Shown here: piece by piece, positions 34,801-45,686 of the stretch | Layout of the letters: every line of letters starts with the position of its first letter | How positions within the stretch are numbered: the first letter of the stretch is position 1 | NCBI RefSeq assembly: GCF_047663525.1 | Contig: NC_092602.1 | Location: 4,161,501 to 4,225,500, forward strand | Reading direction: 5' to 3' | Length of the DNA: 64,000 nucleotides | From: Anas platyrhynchos | Lineage: Eukaryota; Chordata; Aves; Anseriformes; Anatidae | Program-made: the position numbers and the translations under genes | Notes under the pieces: model-generated | Database searches by the model: none | What the model was told of the DNA's origin: nothing | Seen by the model: the letters and a program-made list of their open reading frames with translations, nothing else

Positions 34801-36689
34801 CACAAGCCGGTAGCTGCTATCTTTGCAGTGCAGGTGAGCGCCTGCCAGGGCCACTGGGCACGCGAGGCCCTGGATGCCCAGTTCTTGCGTGCGGCACGGG
34901 GTGGGGTGTGGATTTCTTGCCTTATTTTTGCAAGGCAGCTTCAGTCCTGTGGCTGGGGACGGGGTGGTTGCTGCTCTTGGTGTGTGTTGGAGGGTCCGGT
35001 GCCAGATGGGTGTCCTGGGCAGCAGGGGCAGCTCTCTGGCATATGGCCCTTACCCACCATGCGCATGTTTGTCAGTTTGCTTCCAAGGCAGACAAGCCTC
35101 CGGTGGAGATTTACGTGGCTGATGAGTGGAATAGGCCTGAGCAAGCAGTTGTCAAGTACAAGGTGGCTGCTGGCTTCCACCGGAGCTCCTGGGACTGGAT
35201 AGGCCTCTACCGGGTAGGGGCTTGTGGCTGGAGAGGGCGGGGGGCACTTCGCAGCACCAGAGGGTCCCCATCAGCTTGGCCTTAGCCTGTCCTCTCTGCT
35301 CTCCTGTTCTGTGGATACCAGCAGGCTTTGACCCTGCTGCAGGAGACATGGATCCAGAGGTTTCATCCTCCTCTTCCTGCTCTGTGGGTTTCTCATGGCT
35401 CAAAGCTGTTACTGGGGCTAAGTGTGTGCACGTGCAAGGCAGCTGTCGGTGTCCTTGTGCAAGGGGAGCAAATGCCAGGCAAGGGCTGAGGATGCTGAGT
35501 TTAGCAGATGGCCCCCAGCTCACCTCTGTTCTCCCGTGCACACGCAGGTTGGGTTTCGGCATCCTAAAGACTACGTGTCCTACGTCTGGGCCAGGAGCGA
35601 TGATGGAGAGCGCTTCATCGAGAAGCAGCTGTGTGCACAGGTGAGTGTCTCCAGGAGCCAAGGCCAGCTCTGCAAGATGCTGGGTGTGTGTGCCCTACGG
35701 CAAGGCACCAGCCCCCACATCAGTGGCTTCCCCTATTGCATTGAAGGCCCTTTTGCCCCACTGTGTGGGCATCAGGGCTCTCAGCTGGGTCTGGAGGCGG
35801 TGGGGGACACCCTCGTGCCCAGCCCCGGTGCCCATCAGCTTTCCTTGGCCTTCAGGTGCTGTTCTCAGAGGAGGCGCTGCCCAAGGGGAAAGGCGAGTAC
35901 ATCCTCGGGTACTACAGCAACACCTCCAGCAGCATCGCAGGGGTGACGGAGCCCTTCCAGGTGAGCAGGGATGAGGGGTGAGGGTGGTGCTTGGCTGAAC
36001 AGGGCGTGCTGCTGCGGTGTGCCACAGCCAGCAGCCCTGACGCAAGGCTGCAGATCTCCATGCCCAGGTCAGAGGAGGGCAGCAGCCCCACAGACAGCTC
36101 GGGCAGCAGCTCAGAAGAGGAGGATGACAGCACCCTCGTCCTGCTGGCCCCCAAATCCCGCAGCCCCAGCCCAGGCAAGATGAAACGGCACCGGAGTCGA
36201 AGCCCTAGCCTGGCCAAATTCCAGGGCCTCATCCTGCGGCCATCAAGCCGGGACAGGGGCACCAGTCGCAGCCCCTCACCCCAGAGCCGCCGAGGCCTCC
36301 CTGGGGACATCCCCACCATCCACCTGCCCCAGGAGGAGCCAGGGCACCGTGGAGCCAAAGCCAAGGAAGCGGGGCAGGCGGCTGAAAGCCAGGAGGGCAG
36401 CTTGGGCTCCTTTTACCAGACTGTGCGGGAGCAGCGCGCCTCCCGCTGCATCTCTGCCGACAACGCCCTGGCCAGGGCCGACCCCAGGAACCTGGGCCTG
36501 CTGCCTGCACTGCGCCTGGAGATGATCGACCAGGCTTTGGGCAAACAGAGGGAGAGCTCAGACCAGGGCCCTCCCTGCCGGAGGGTAAGCCCTACAAGCC
36601 CCCCAGGAGCTCCTTATGGCACCTCTGCGAAGGAAGGGAGCAGCCCCTGGGAGCGAGACAGCAGCCATAGATGTGCCACGGGCCACTAA
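28867..36689 (+). CDS. INPP5J: Inositol polyphosphate 5-phosphatase J (PIPP)
   Basis: INPP5J removes the 5-phosphate from phosphoinositides such as PtdIns(3,4,5)P3 at the plasma membrane and so dampens AKT signalling. The exons are 28867-29687, 30710-30820, 32240-32348, 33172-33288, 33355-33530, 33720-33831, 34256-34365, 34644-34833, 35076-35213, 35548-35640, 35856-35960 and 36054-36689, about 905 aa. A serine/proline-rich N-terminus (residues 1-273) precedes the phosphatase domain, with [24 protein letters not shown] (387-395), [18 protein letters not shown] (catalytic, 448-456), KPAWTDRIL (near 524-532) and SDHKPV. A SKICH domain follows ([36 protein letters not shown]). The C-terminus (695-905) is Ser/Pro/Arg-rich with SRSPSPGK and RSRSPSLA. 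The start is the first ATG in the frame. Human INPP5J has the same order and about 1,006 residues. Confidence 0.95.
32692..32815 (-). mobile_element. CR1 LINE 3' fragment, - orientation
   Basis: The sequence begins with two CACAGAATCACAGAAT-like repeats and continues with the reverse complement of the usual CR1 3' end (TTGGAAGAGACCTCAAGATC). It lies in the INPP5J intron between exons 32240-32348 and 33172-33288. Homology fades after about 32815. Confidence 0.9.
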
Positions 36690-37140
36690 TGCAGCAACCC
36701 CTTCCCCCGTAGCGCGCTTGCTGTGTGCTTTCCTTCGCCACTTCCCTGCTGAGATGTCCCTCTCCCTTATTTATTGCGGTGACAGGCCTCTGCCCTCCTG
36801 CTGCCTGCCTGCCCCTGCTCCCCGCGGCCTGGAGCCGCTGCCCTCCCGGGGCTGCGAGGGGGGCAGAGGGGAGGGGAAGGCTGGTCCAGGATGGGGTTGG
36901 CAGGGGAGTATTGGCCAAGGGAAGCCCCTGCGAGGTTCAAAGGTGCGAGTGTTGGGCTGTCAGGCAGGAGGGCAGGCCTGAGGAGGGGCAGGGACAAGCG
37001 CTGGAGGCGGTTTTGAACTCCTTTTTGAGCGAGGCCTAGCCCCAGGGCGCAGTGCTGCTGTGGGTACCCCAGAGAGCGGAGCGTGCTTCTTTCCTGCCAC
37101 TACCACTGTGCCTCAGGCTTGGACGTAGCGTGAGCAACAC

Positions 37141-37146
37141 AATAAA
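37141..37146 (+). terminator. INPP5J: INPP5J poly(A) signal
   Basis: AATAAA lies 452 bp after the INPP5J stop. The PLA2G3 signal on the other strand begins 122 bp further on, so the two genes end tail-to-tail with little room between them. Confidence 0.8.
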
Positions 37147-37267
37147 ACCATCCTGCCTGCCCCAGATGCTCTGTGCTTACTGCAGCGGAGGAACAGCCCC
37201 AGAAAACAGGGGCCACCGCAGCAGGCACGGCCCTGGCCCAGCACCACACACCATGCAGAGACCACCC

Positions 37268-37273
37268 TTTATT
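37268..37273 (-). terminator. PLA2G3: PLA2G3 poly(A) signal
   Basis: TTTATT on + is AATAAA on -, giving a PLA2G3 3' UTR of about 510 bp. No nearer minus-strand signal was noticed. Confidence 0.75.
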
Positions 37274-37780
37274 TGTCTCGTGCCGCACACAGGGACTGAC
37301 CCTCCCCAGCTCTGTGCCTGGCTGTTGCCCTTCACCTCCAGAGCCCAGCCCGCCCTGCCCCAGCAGTTTGAGGAGGGGGCCAGGCTCACCCCAGATCCCT
37401 CAGGCCCCTCTCCTTTCCCCCCCGCCCAGCCCCTGCCTGAGGCTCATACGCCCAGAGCATTCTCCCTGCCCCCTGGCACAAAAGGGAAGGGTGATGGTGG
37501 CTTCCCCCTTACCCAAGGGCTCCCCTTCCTTTCCCCTCGCTTTGATGCTCACAGCTGGTGCCACAGCTCCTCAGGAGAGGGGTAGCTGAGCCTTCTTAGC
37601 CCCTCTGCTTGCCCTCCTTCCAGCTGTGCCCCCCCACACCCCAATTCCACGTAGTCATGCCAGCAGCCATGCTTGGTGCCATCCTTTCTCTCAAGGACCA
37701 GACATTAAGCAGCTCCACTCAGTGCCCGCTGCACAGCACGTCTTCCTTCCCACGCGAGGCGTGCCCATGCTGCTCAGGCG

Positions 37781-40274
37781 TCACGGGGGGGCTGCACGAT
37801 GCTGTGCACACAGCTTCTGCTCCAAAGCCAGGTGCCGGCACTGCTTGTAGAGGGTGCTGCCGCTGCCCCGTGTCTTCCAGTCTCGATGCTTGACCTTCTT
37901 GGAGGTTATGCGAGGAGCACCCCAGTGCTTCAGGATGTTGCTGAGATGCCGTGCAGGTGCTACTAGCACAGCCCGGGTGGCTGAGGTACAGCTGCTGGAG
38001 GAGCAGGACAAGGAGTGACAAAGCAGCACTGGAGGCTGTAACACTTGACAGCCTCTGCCTTCCACCCCACTCCTGCCCCTGGCACAGAAAAATGGGACAA
38101 ATGCTTGTGACGACCACCTCGCACCAAACAGCCAAACCTGCATGACAGCACCCAGCCCCGGGGCATCCATCCCACCTTCCCAGCAGGTTAGGAATCCCCA
38201 AGCACACCACATTTTCCCTTGCCCCTCTGCACTTACTTGTGGTGTGGCTCCTTGCCTAGGCTGCAGTTGGCGAGTGGCTCCAACACAAAGCAAGCTGCAG
38301 CAACGTGGTCAGCCAAGACTGCTGCCTGCACCTCATGGAAACCCTTCGCCCTGCGCAGGGACCGTGCCAGTCTGTGGGCACAGATAGGTGGCAGTCAGCA
38401 GCTGCTGGCTGGAGTGGGCATCGCACTGGGTCCCACCTCTTTTGACCCCAAACTATCTCTTTGTGCCCCGTGATGGCAGATGGAAGCCCTGCCATCCTCC
38501 TGGGGCACATCCCAGTCCCAGACAGTGCTTGCTCAAAAGGGGCCAGAGCTTGGCACACACATGAGCTTGGACACAGACCTGCGGGTGCAGTTGCAGTGGA
38601 AGAGCGTCCGGTTGTCTGCGTTATGCAGCTGGTACTTCATCTCATGGGGTGCAATCTGGTGCTCACACTTATCCAGCCGCTTGTAGCACCTGCACATCTT
38701 CCCCGGGCCTGAGGAGAGCGAGCACATCCAGAGTGACCAAACCAAACCCGCTCAGTCCCCAGGAAAGCCCCGCTCCTACACGCGCTGCCCCGAGTCCCCA
38801 CTCACTCTGCTGCCTGTGTCCATCCCCAGGACGTGCAGGGACAGCCTCACAGGGCTCTGTAGCCAGGCTGGATGCGATGCTGCTGTCTTCATGGCGAGCC
38901 TTAAGGGTGGGCTGCGGCGAGGCCCCCGGCCCCTGCTGTCCTCCAGCGAGCTCCTGTCCTGATGTGGCCACCACTGTCGGCAGGCCTGGCTCCAGCTCAC
39001 CCCAAGATGCTGCGTGCCCAGCAGTGGGCTCAGCCTCATCCCTGGCAGACGCAGGGGACGAGGCACCCGTGTCCTGCACCTGCTGGGTTGTCACAGGCCT
39101 CCGCGCACGGCGGAGCCCAGGACCGCGTCCCAGCCCCTGCCGCGGGCGCTTCCGACGCGCTCCCGACGGTTTCCTTCCCCGGTCGCTGTCACTGCCGTCC
39201 ATGGGCAGCCCGTGGCTGTACTGCTTCTGCTGCACCATCCTGGCCAGGGGCACCACGCCGTAGCGTTCACACCTTAGAGAAAGGTGAGGGGGGGACACCG
39301 GGCAGCGTCAGGCCCCCGCCGGCACAGCCCTGGGGGTCGCGGCGAGAGGGGGGAGCGGGGACGCGCGAGGACACTCACCCGCCCCACCAGTGCCACTGCA
39401 CGCACTCCTCGCTGTCCTCCAGCACGAAGCACGGCACCTCCAGCAGGTTGAAGAAGGTGACGCCGATGATGTTGGAGATGGTGTCGTTGAGGGCCAGCAG
39501 GCACCGCCGGAACCTGCGGGCAGGCAGGGGGTGAGTGGAGCGGCCCCGACAGCCCCGACAACCCCGACGGGGTCCCGGCACGACCCCGGAGAGGCCCCGG
39601 CGCACCTGGCGTCGCAGTCGCAGTGGGACACGGTGTGCAGGCGGTAGTTGCGGATGCCGTAGTTGAACTGCAGCGCCGTGATCTGCGCCTCGCACTGGTC
39701 GTGCTCGCGGCAGCACCGGTCGGGGCCGCGGAAGACACCTGCGGGCGGCGGCACCGCTCAGCGCCCGGCGGCCACCGCCCGATCCCGATCCCGACCCCAA
39801 CCCCGACGGGGCCGTCCCCGCTCCCGTACCCAGCTCGGTGGCGTTCCCGGCCGAGTCCCCAGCTCCGCACCACAACGTGCCGGGCACCGTCCAACCCCTC
39901 CGGCGGCGGCGGCGGCGCTCGCCCCGCGGCTCGGGGTCGGTGCAGGCGGCTCGGCGCCTCCAGAGCGCGCCCAGCTCCCTGCGCAGCGCGGCCCCGGGGG
40001 CGCCGGGGGGGCGGCGAGCGCAGGCGGCGCGGAAAGCGCGCACCAGGCGGGGGTCGCGGCGCGCCCAGCAAGCGAGGAGGCGCCCGCGCCCGGCCCAGGA
40101 GCTCTCCACCAGCGCGGGGGGCCCCGGTCCGAGGCTGAGGAAGGCGACGTAGCGAGCGCCACCCGCACCCGTGCCCGGCGCCGCCGCCACCCGCTGCGCG
40201 CACACCGCGCCGCCGGGCCAGGCGCGCGCACTCGCCAGCACCGCCGCGCACGCCAGCGCCGTGCGCGCCCACAT
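37781..40274 (-). CDS. PLA2G3: Group III secretory phospholipase A2
   Basis: This bee-venom-type secreted enzyme hydrolyses the sn-2 ester of phospholipids using Ca2+. Minus-strand exons are 40274-39830, 39738-39606, 39513-39379, 39272-38806, 38708-38579, 38371-38237 and 37994-37781, about 552 aa (human 509). [18 protein letters not shown] is a signal peptide; the longer upstream frame starts at GTG and is not used. An N-terminal prodomain ends in [11 protein letters not shown], a candidate furin site, before the catalytic domain: [20 protein letters not shown] with the His161-Asp162 pair, [17 protein letters not shown], and [18 protein letters not shown]. Exon 4 is a poorly conserved basic and Ser/Ala-rich linker. 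The cysteine-rich C-terminal domain ([26 protein letters not shown]) matches human. Exon 7 is the least conserved and its acceptor is the least certain. Confidence 0.92.
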
Positions 40275-40310
40275 GCCGCGGGCCGAGCGCGCGCGCTCCG
40301 CGCCGCCCGC

Positions 40311-40316
40311 TTTAAA
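40311..40316 (-). promoter_or_regulatory. PLA2G3: TATA-like TTTAAA upstream of PLA2G3
   Basis: TTTAAA lies 37-42 bp upstream of the PLA2G3 ATG in otherwise very GC-rich DNA. At that distance it would leave almost no 5' UTR, so it may be incidental. Confidence 0.25.
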
Positions 40317-40396
40317 GCCCACGGGCGGCGGCGGGGAGGAGGTTGGCCCTCACCGCCCCGTCCCGCCCCGGGGGAGAGGCCGGGGGAGCCGCCGGT

Positions 40397-40462
40397 GCCC
40401 CTTCCCCTGTCCCTTCCCCTGTCCCTTCCCCTGCCCCTTCCCCTGCCCCTTCCCCTGCCCCT
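40397..40462 (+). repeat. Tandem CCCCTTCCCCTG 12-mer
   Basis: About five near-identical 12-bp pyrimidine units lie just upstream of PLA2G3. The homopurine/homopyrimidine strand bias could allow triplex or nucleosome-free structure, but no function is shown. Confidence 0.85.
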
Positions 40463-40825
40463 CGGGCCAGCCCCGGGCACTTGGCCCCGTCCCCGTCCCC
40501 TCCCCGCAGGTGTCTGTGCGCACCCACGGGGTGTCCCCCCCCTCCCCAGCCTGCTGTCCGTGTTATCGTTATCCCGGTCCCGGCAGCCTGTCCAGCCGTG
40601 TGGGTTGTTCCAGGCCTTGCAGCATCCCAGTGATTCCCCCCCCTCCCCTGCCTGTCGGGGGGAGCCCAGCCAGGACGCAGCCCCCCGGGTGCTGGCCGTG
40701 CTCTGCCCGGGTGATGGCCTTGGCCGTGAGGACACCTTGCTGGCTGCAGCTCAGCCACTGCCTGCTGGAGGAGGCTGTAGTGAGGTGGGGGTTGGTCTGT
40801 TTTAGCCCAAAATGGGCTAAAGTTG

Positions 40826-41065
40826 TACCAGGGGAGGTTTAGGTTGGATATTAGGAAGAACTTCTTTACTGAAAGGGTTGTGAGGCATTGAGATGGGCTG
40901 CCCAGGGAAGTGGTGGAGTCACCATCCCTGGAAGTCTTTAAAAGACATTTAGATGTAGAGCTCAGTGATATGGTTTAGTGCAGGACTGGGTAGTGTTAGG
41001 TCAGAGGTTGGATGGGGTGATCTGGGAGGTCTCTTCCAACCTCGACAATTCTGTGATTCTGTGAA
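40826..41065 (+). mobile_element. CR1 LINE 3' fragment, + orientation
   Basis: This is a typical 3'-terminal CR1 piece: TTGGATATTAGGAAGAA, GGCTGCCCAGGGAAGTGGTG, then GAGGTCTCTTCCAACC and a closing ATTCTGTGATTCTGTG repeat. It lies upstream of PLA2G3 and carries no intact open frame. Confidence 0.95.
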
Positions 41066-42124
41066 AGGGCTTGGCAGCAGAGCTGTGGCTTATCGCATCA
41101 GGATTTCCCTAACAGTGTGCACAGAGGCCAATGTCACAGGCGAGTGCAGAGTCCGCTCTGCAGCTGTGACATGGCTGCCTCGCGCCGCCCTTGACATCGC
41201 CTGAGGTGTCGCAAAGGTCTCCCAGCTGCCATGTCACCTGGCAGAGTCACCTCCGTGGTCCTGTGGGGGTACCACAGCTCCCCGAGGAAAACACACCATG
41301 TTTTTCTTAGGGAGAAACTGGCACAGAAAGGGGCTCTGGGAAAGACTCAGCCTCCCCCGGCATCGTCCCCGAGCTGCCCACCTGGCCCCGCAGAGCCCTC
41401 CTGCTGCAGCTCGGCTGTGCCACGCCGTGCCCGACCCCCTGCACCCCATAAACCCACTCTGCCCCACACCCAGGCTGTGCTCACAGCCCCGCAGGAGAGC
41501 CCCACGCTGGCAGCATGGAGCAGCAGCCTTGGCCACGGCGTACGAGCCCGTCAGGGACTCCGCCGAGCCGTGCCTCAGTTTGGGTTTGTCTGGAAGATAA
41601 CGGGGGATAAGAAGGACGCACAGCGCTCTGGCCTTCACCCCCTGCCCCCAGCCAGCGGGGCTGCGGGGTTGGCCCCATGCGGAGCAACCACGCTGCCTGA
41701 GCAGGCGATCGAGGCCCCGCTGGTGCTGGGCTGAGGCTGGGGCTGGGGCTGGGGTGCGGGCTGAGCCCTGGCCACCCGCCTCGTCTGGCAGCACCACCCG
41801 CACCCAGCTCTGCTGACGTGGCCCAAGGCTGCAGCCAAAGCTGGCACGGAGCCGAGACACCCAAGTGCTCGCCCTGCCTGTGCTGACAGCCCTGCTGTCA
41901 GTGGCCAGTCCTGGGATGGAGTGCAGGGATAGGCTGGGGGGGGTGATTTGTCCCCCCTGCTAGCACGCCGGGTTCTGTTCTGGGGCTCCCCGTTATGCGA
42001 AAGGCATCGCCACGCTGCAGCTGGGCCAGTGGAGACCCCCGAGGTGGTTGTAATGGGAGCAGAGTGTGAGGGCATGCCGGGGGAGCGGGACCTCACCTTC
42101 CCCACCCTCAGGTTGCAGTGGGGC

Positions 42125-42247
42125 TCAGTCCTTCTCCAAGGGCACCGTGGGCATCAGGGAGATGCCTCCCATGGGATGATGTGCTGGATACCCGGGCTGC
42201 ACAGGTGGCCGGGTGCCCACAGCCACCAGACCCAGGGCCTCAGCTGT
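42125..42247 (-). other. Candidate terminal exon, unassigned
   Basis: On the minus strand an acceptor-like ...ggctccag precedes 41 codons (DTAEALGLVAVGTRPPVQPG at the start) ending in TGA. The composition looks more protein-like than neighbouring frames. No family match, no confirmed partner exon and no nearby AATAAA support it. Confidence 0.15.
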
Positions 42248-42778
42248 GTCCTGGAGCCAGTGCATCCCCTGGCTGCCCCTGTGTCCAGCCTTGCCCTTTG
42301 CCCTGGCGAGCCAGCAGAGCCCTGGCCTGCGAGCGTGCGTGCTGTGCATGCTGCCTGCCATGCTCTGCCTGTCCCTGCAGGAGAGGCACCCGTGGTCATG
42401 ATTTGTTCTCCTCACTCTGGAGCTGGGGCTGTTCTGCTCGGAGCAGATCTTTTGTGTCCCCGTCTTGTGCCCCCTGTGCTCCGGGGCTTGCTCTCTCTGT
42501 TTCTTCTGCCCGTTTGCATGCTCAGCCACCTCCTCTCTCCTGCTCCGCCAGCTCCTCTGGGTGCCCTTGAAATCCCACATGTGGAAGGGCAGGAATGAGC
42601 CCTTGGCAGCCCTTGGCACAGAGCATGTGAAGAGCAGACTCTGAAGGAAAGGGACATTCCTCTTGGATACATAACCTTTCTAATATAGTTTTATGGGAGA
42701 AAGAATTAAAAAGGGGAAATTAGCTCCTCTCCAAAACTTTCCAAACTCTCCATGCAGAAGCTGGGCTGGGTCCATCAG

Positions 42779-43213
42779 CTATTTTCGGTGCAATTCTTGG
42801 CTAGGGGATGGTGTGGCTTTGGATTTAGGCTCCCCAGTCATCTGCAGGTCCTGCGGCTCAGGGGCACCTGGGGACAGTGACACCTTCTGTCTGTCCCGCA
42901 GACCCTCAGCCCCTGGCACAGGGCCACGCTGAGCACAGACCTCCTCCAGGCTTTCCCTGAGGTTCTGGTGCTGCCCTGTAACTCCTTTCCCACACCGCAG
43001 CCTGTTCTCAGTAACCTTGCTTGGGACAGGGACAAGGTGAGCTCCACCCCAGCAAGGCTCGGTGCTGAGCTTCTTGAGCAGCTCCCGGCCACGGTCCCTG
43101 ATAAACTGCTGTGCCTGAGAGGAAATAGAGAAAGCCCCAAGGAGTGGGGAAAAGGAAGAGGAAAGCTCCCTAAAAACCTCCCCAAGACCCCTGGGTTCCC
43201 TGTAAGAGGTCAA
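42779..43213 (-). other. Candidate 144-codon frame, unassigned
   Basis: This minus-strand frame contains a segment with a strong acceptor (...tatttcctctcag, ending at 43112) followed by AQQFIRDRGRELLKKLSTEP. The + strand of the same stretch also offers an exon-like unit (42902-43036) from ctgtcccgcag to AAG|gtgagc. Both cannot easily be coding. I recognise neither product and treat this as unresolved. Confidence 0.15.
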
Positions 43214-45283
43214 ATACTGATGCTGGGAGAAAGTTCCCTTTATCTTCTGCTTTCCCTTAACCCCTAGGCAAATCTCATTGCCTGGGAGGTGCCTGGTTTT
43301 ACCACCCTAGTGAGTACCTTCCTTTAATTTATGGGAATACTTAGCAGGAATCAGACTTGCAAGGAGGAGCCGGTGCCTTCCTGACATGCATCACCCCACT
43401 TCCAGGTGAAGGTGGGGTGAGGTTGAGTCAGCAGGGCTTGGGGTGAACAACAGCGTGAGAAACTGTGGCTCGGAAACAGGGCCTGGCTTGTCAGCATGGG
43501 TCAAAACTCAGCAGAAATTATTTGGGGATGACAAGCCTGAGAGCAGAAAAGGCTGTGAGGCTGGGGTGTTTCTGCATCTCTGGAAAACAGATTCTCCTTA
43601 ATTGCCATGTGAATGATAAAGTACACGCCGGTATTTTCATCCCTCTGGAAGGTGCAAAGACAGCTGGAGAGATAAAAAAAAAAATTCCCACGTGCTTAGG
43701 GTTTGCTTAATGTTATGTATGTTGTCTCTGACTTACACAACGGTTGCTGATGTGGATTTTCGGGAGCTTCCAGCAGGAAGTGCTGTATCGCACCAGGTGA
43801 ATCATTAATCGGCAGGGGAAGGCTGGCAGGTCGCAGCGCGCATGTCTGCATCGCTCCCAGCTTGGGCAGAGTCCGGGCCGTGCAGACAGCTCCGTGCAGA
43901 TCACAGCAGCACTGTGGCTCCTTTTGGTGCCAGGGCCGTGGCCTGGCCACCCTGGACCACAGCTGTCTATGTCCCGTCTGCATTGTTCAACAGCTCAGCA
44001 GCAGGGTAGGAGTGCAGAAGAAGCCTAAAAGCTCGAGGTTTCCTCCTTGAACCCTGCACAGCTACTGATAAAGCCAGTTCCCACGGTTTTGGCTATGGGA
44101 GAAGGCAAATTCAGTCAGCCTTGAGATTTCTCCTTCCTGGCCTGCAAAAGGTTAGCGTGCTGTACCCAGGCCCAGGGTTTTTCCTGCCTCTGTCTGATGG
44201 AGGTGGCTGCTGCAGTTCCCTTGCTGAATTCTCCTTGACTGCTAATTAGGTCTGGAGATCGGTGGTGACCCCCTCAGCCTGGACTCACCCCTCTCTGGCA
44301 CCCAGCCCCGCAGGATGCTTGACCCACAGTGCTCGTGCAGACAGGGAGAAGAGCAGTCAGGCAATCTAGGAACAGGATTCAACAAGAAGAGAGGACAGGC
44401 TGCACCTGGTAATCCTCTGCCATCAGCCAACGCCAGGCTGGTGGCTCAGCCCCACCACAGAGACAAAAGAAAAGACATTGCAGGTATTTACCAGTGGCAG
44501 GATCAGGCTGGCAGAGTTCGAGGGTGTTAAAGGGTGTCAAAGGTAACATAAGGGCAGCGACACAGAGCAGTAAGTCTTGTCGTGAGCCCTGGGGCCCAGG
44601 GACGAGGTGACTGTGTTGACACAAGGGGTTGAACAAAGGGGATTGGGCTTGGGAGCTTCTTTGTCCCCATCTGAAGGTGGTGTCCCATGGACTTCATCAG
44701 GGTGGTGACTCTGCAGCAGCACTAAGGTGTCATGAGGGTGAACGTGGCCTAGGAAAGCACTGTGTTAATTAGCAAATCCATCCAAACTGCTATTGAGGGA
44801 AGAAAGGATCCTGAAGAAAGAATAAATGCAGGTCGGATGATGACTTGTTTATATCTCAGGTAGTCACAGCACCTCCAAGAGCCTTTCCAAGCAAGCAGTG
44901 CTGCGTACAAGGTAGAAGCCCCCCCAGATTACACAATAAATCAAAGTCCCTGAGTGTCTGCTGCAACCTTGGCACAGGACAGGGAGCCAGAGGGATCAGG
45001 GACAGAGCTGGTGTCTTGGTCCTGCCACAGCAGCAGAACGTAGGGTAGACAGGGCTCTCCTCCCACTGATACTGGTGGAAGAGATGAAGACTTGATGGCC
45101 TTCAGAGAACAGGAAAATCCATTCTCAGCATGGGAGACCGCCTCAAATCTCACTGTCCAGAGCCAGCAGCTGTGTCCATACGAAACAGGAGGTGGGGTTG
45201 TACAAGGAGGTAACGTTGTCATTGCCCTCTCCCAGTGCTTTGGAGCACCCACTGGTCTCATGCACAGCCTGGGAAAGTTTTTT

Positions 45284-45285
<2 letters not shown>

Positions 45286-45314
<29 letters not shown>
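45286..45314 (+). repeat. Poly-T tract (29 bp)
   Basis: This is a long T run about 370 bp upstream of the P2RX2 start. It could be the poly(A) tail of an old minus-strand retroposed sequence, but I find no recognisable retrocopy beside it. Confidence 0.95.
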
Positions 45315-45616
45315 CCCCACATCTGCCAAGTCTGCTCTTTGTGCCATCCTCAGAAGGTCCTGAGATAGCTTCAGGGCAAGGGAGGAAAGGGGTCCAGCAG
45401 TTCGGGTGTCCCATGGTGGGTGTGCCCCGACCTCTGCCTCTCCCAAAACTGCAAAACGGGCACCCGCTTCCAGCCCCTTCCCGACCGCGACCTGACGCTC
45501 TGCTGCTGCCTTCACCAGCACGAACCATCCTGCGGGGAGCGACAACCGCTTCGGAGGGGGATCCCTACTACCGAGCCCCCCCCGAGCAGACTTATCCGGG
45601 CCCGCAGGGGTCGCTA

Positions 45617-45650
45617 CCGTGCCGAGCCGTGCCGAGCCGTGCCGTGCCAA
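45617..45650 (+). repeat. P2RX2: 10-bp tandem repeat in P2RX2 5' region
   Basis: CCGTGCCGAG occurs twice in tandem and is followed by CCGTGCCGTG, 37-70 bp before the P2RX2 ATG. It probably lies in the 5' UTR or core promoter. No TATA box is evident nearby. Confidence 0.85.
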
Positions 45651-45686
45651 GCAGTGCTGAGCCGTTCCGAGCCGATCTCAGCATCC

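Larger units (their letters stand above)
41066..45686. other. Intergenic gap between PLA2G3 and P2RX2, no recognised gene
   Basis: About 4.6 kb separates the human-22q12-like genes from the human-12q24-like genes. Base composition falls toward AT around 42.6-45.0 kb. I recognise no RNA gene or transposon apart from a poly-T run. Several frames around 42.1-43.2 kb have exon-like borders on one or both strands (see the two candidate entries), but none matches a family I know. A non-coding transcript or remnants of a gene broken at the rearrangement are possible. Confidence 0.6.

Noticed and set aside
40275-40322. Longer PLA2G3 N-terminus starting upstream (GFKAGG...)
   Set aside because: The upstream start is GTG, and the added residues would precede and spoil a good signal peptide that begins at ATG 40274.
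45286-45314. Poly-T as the tail of a processed pseudogene
   Set aside because: No intron-less copy of a recognisable gene lies beside it.
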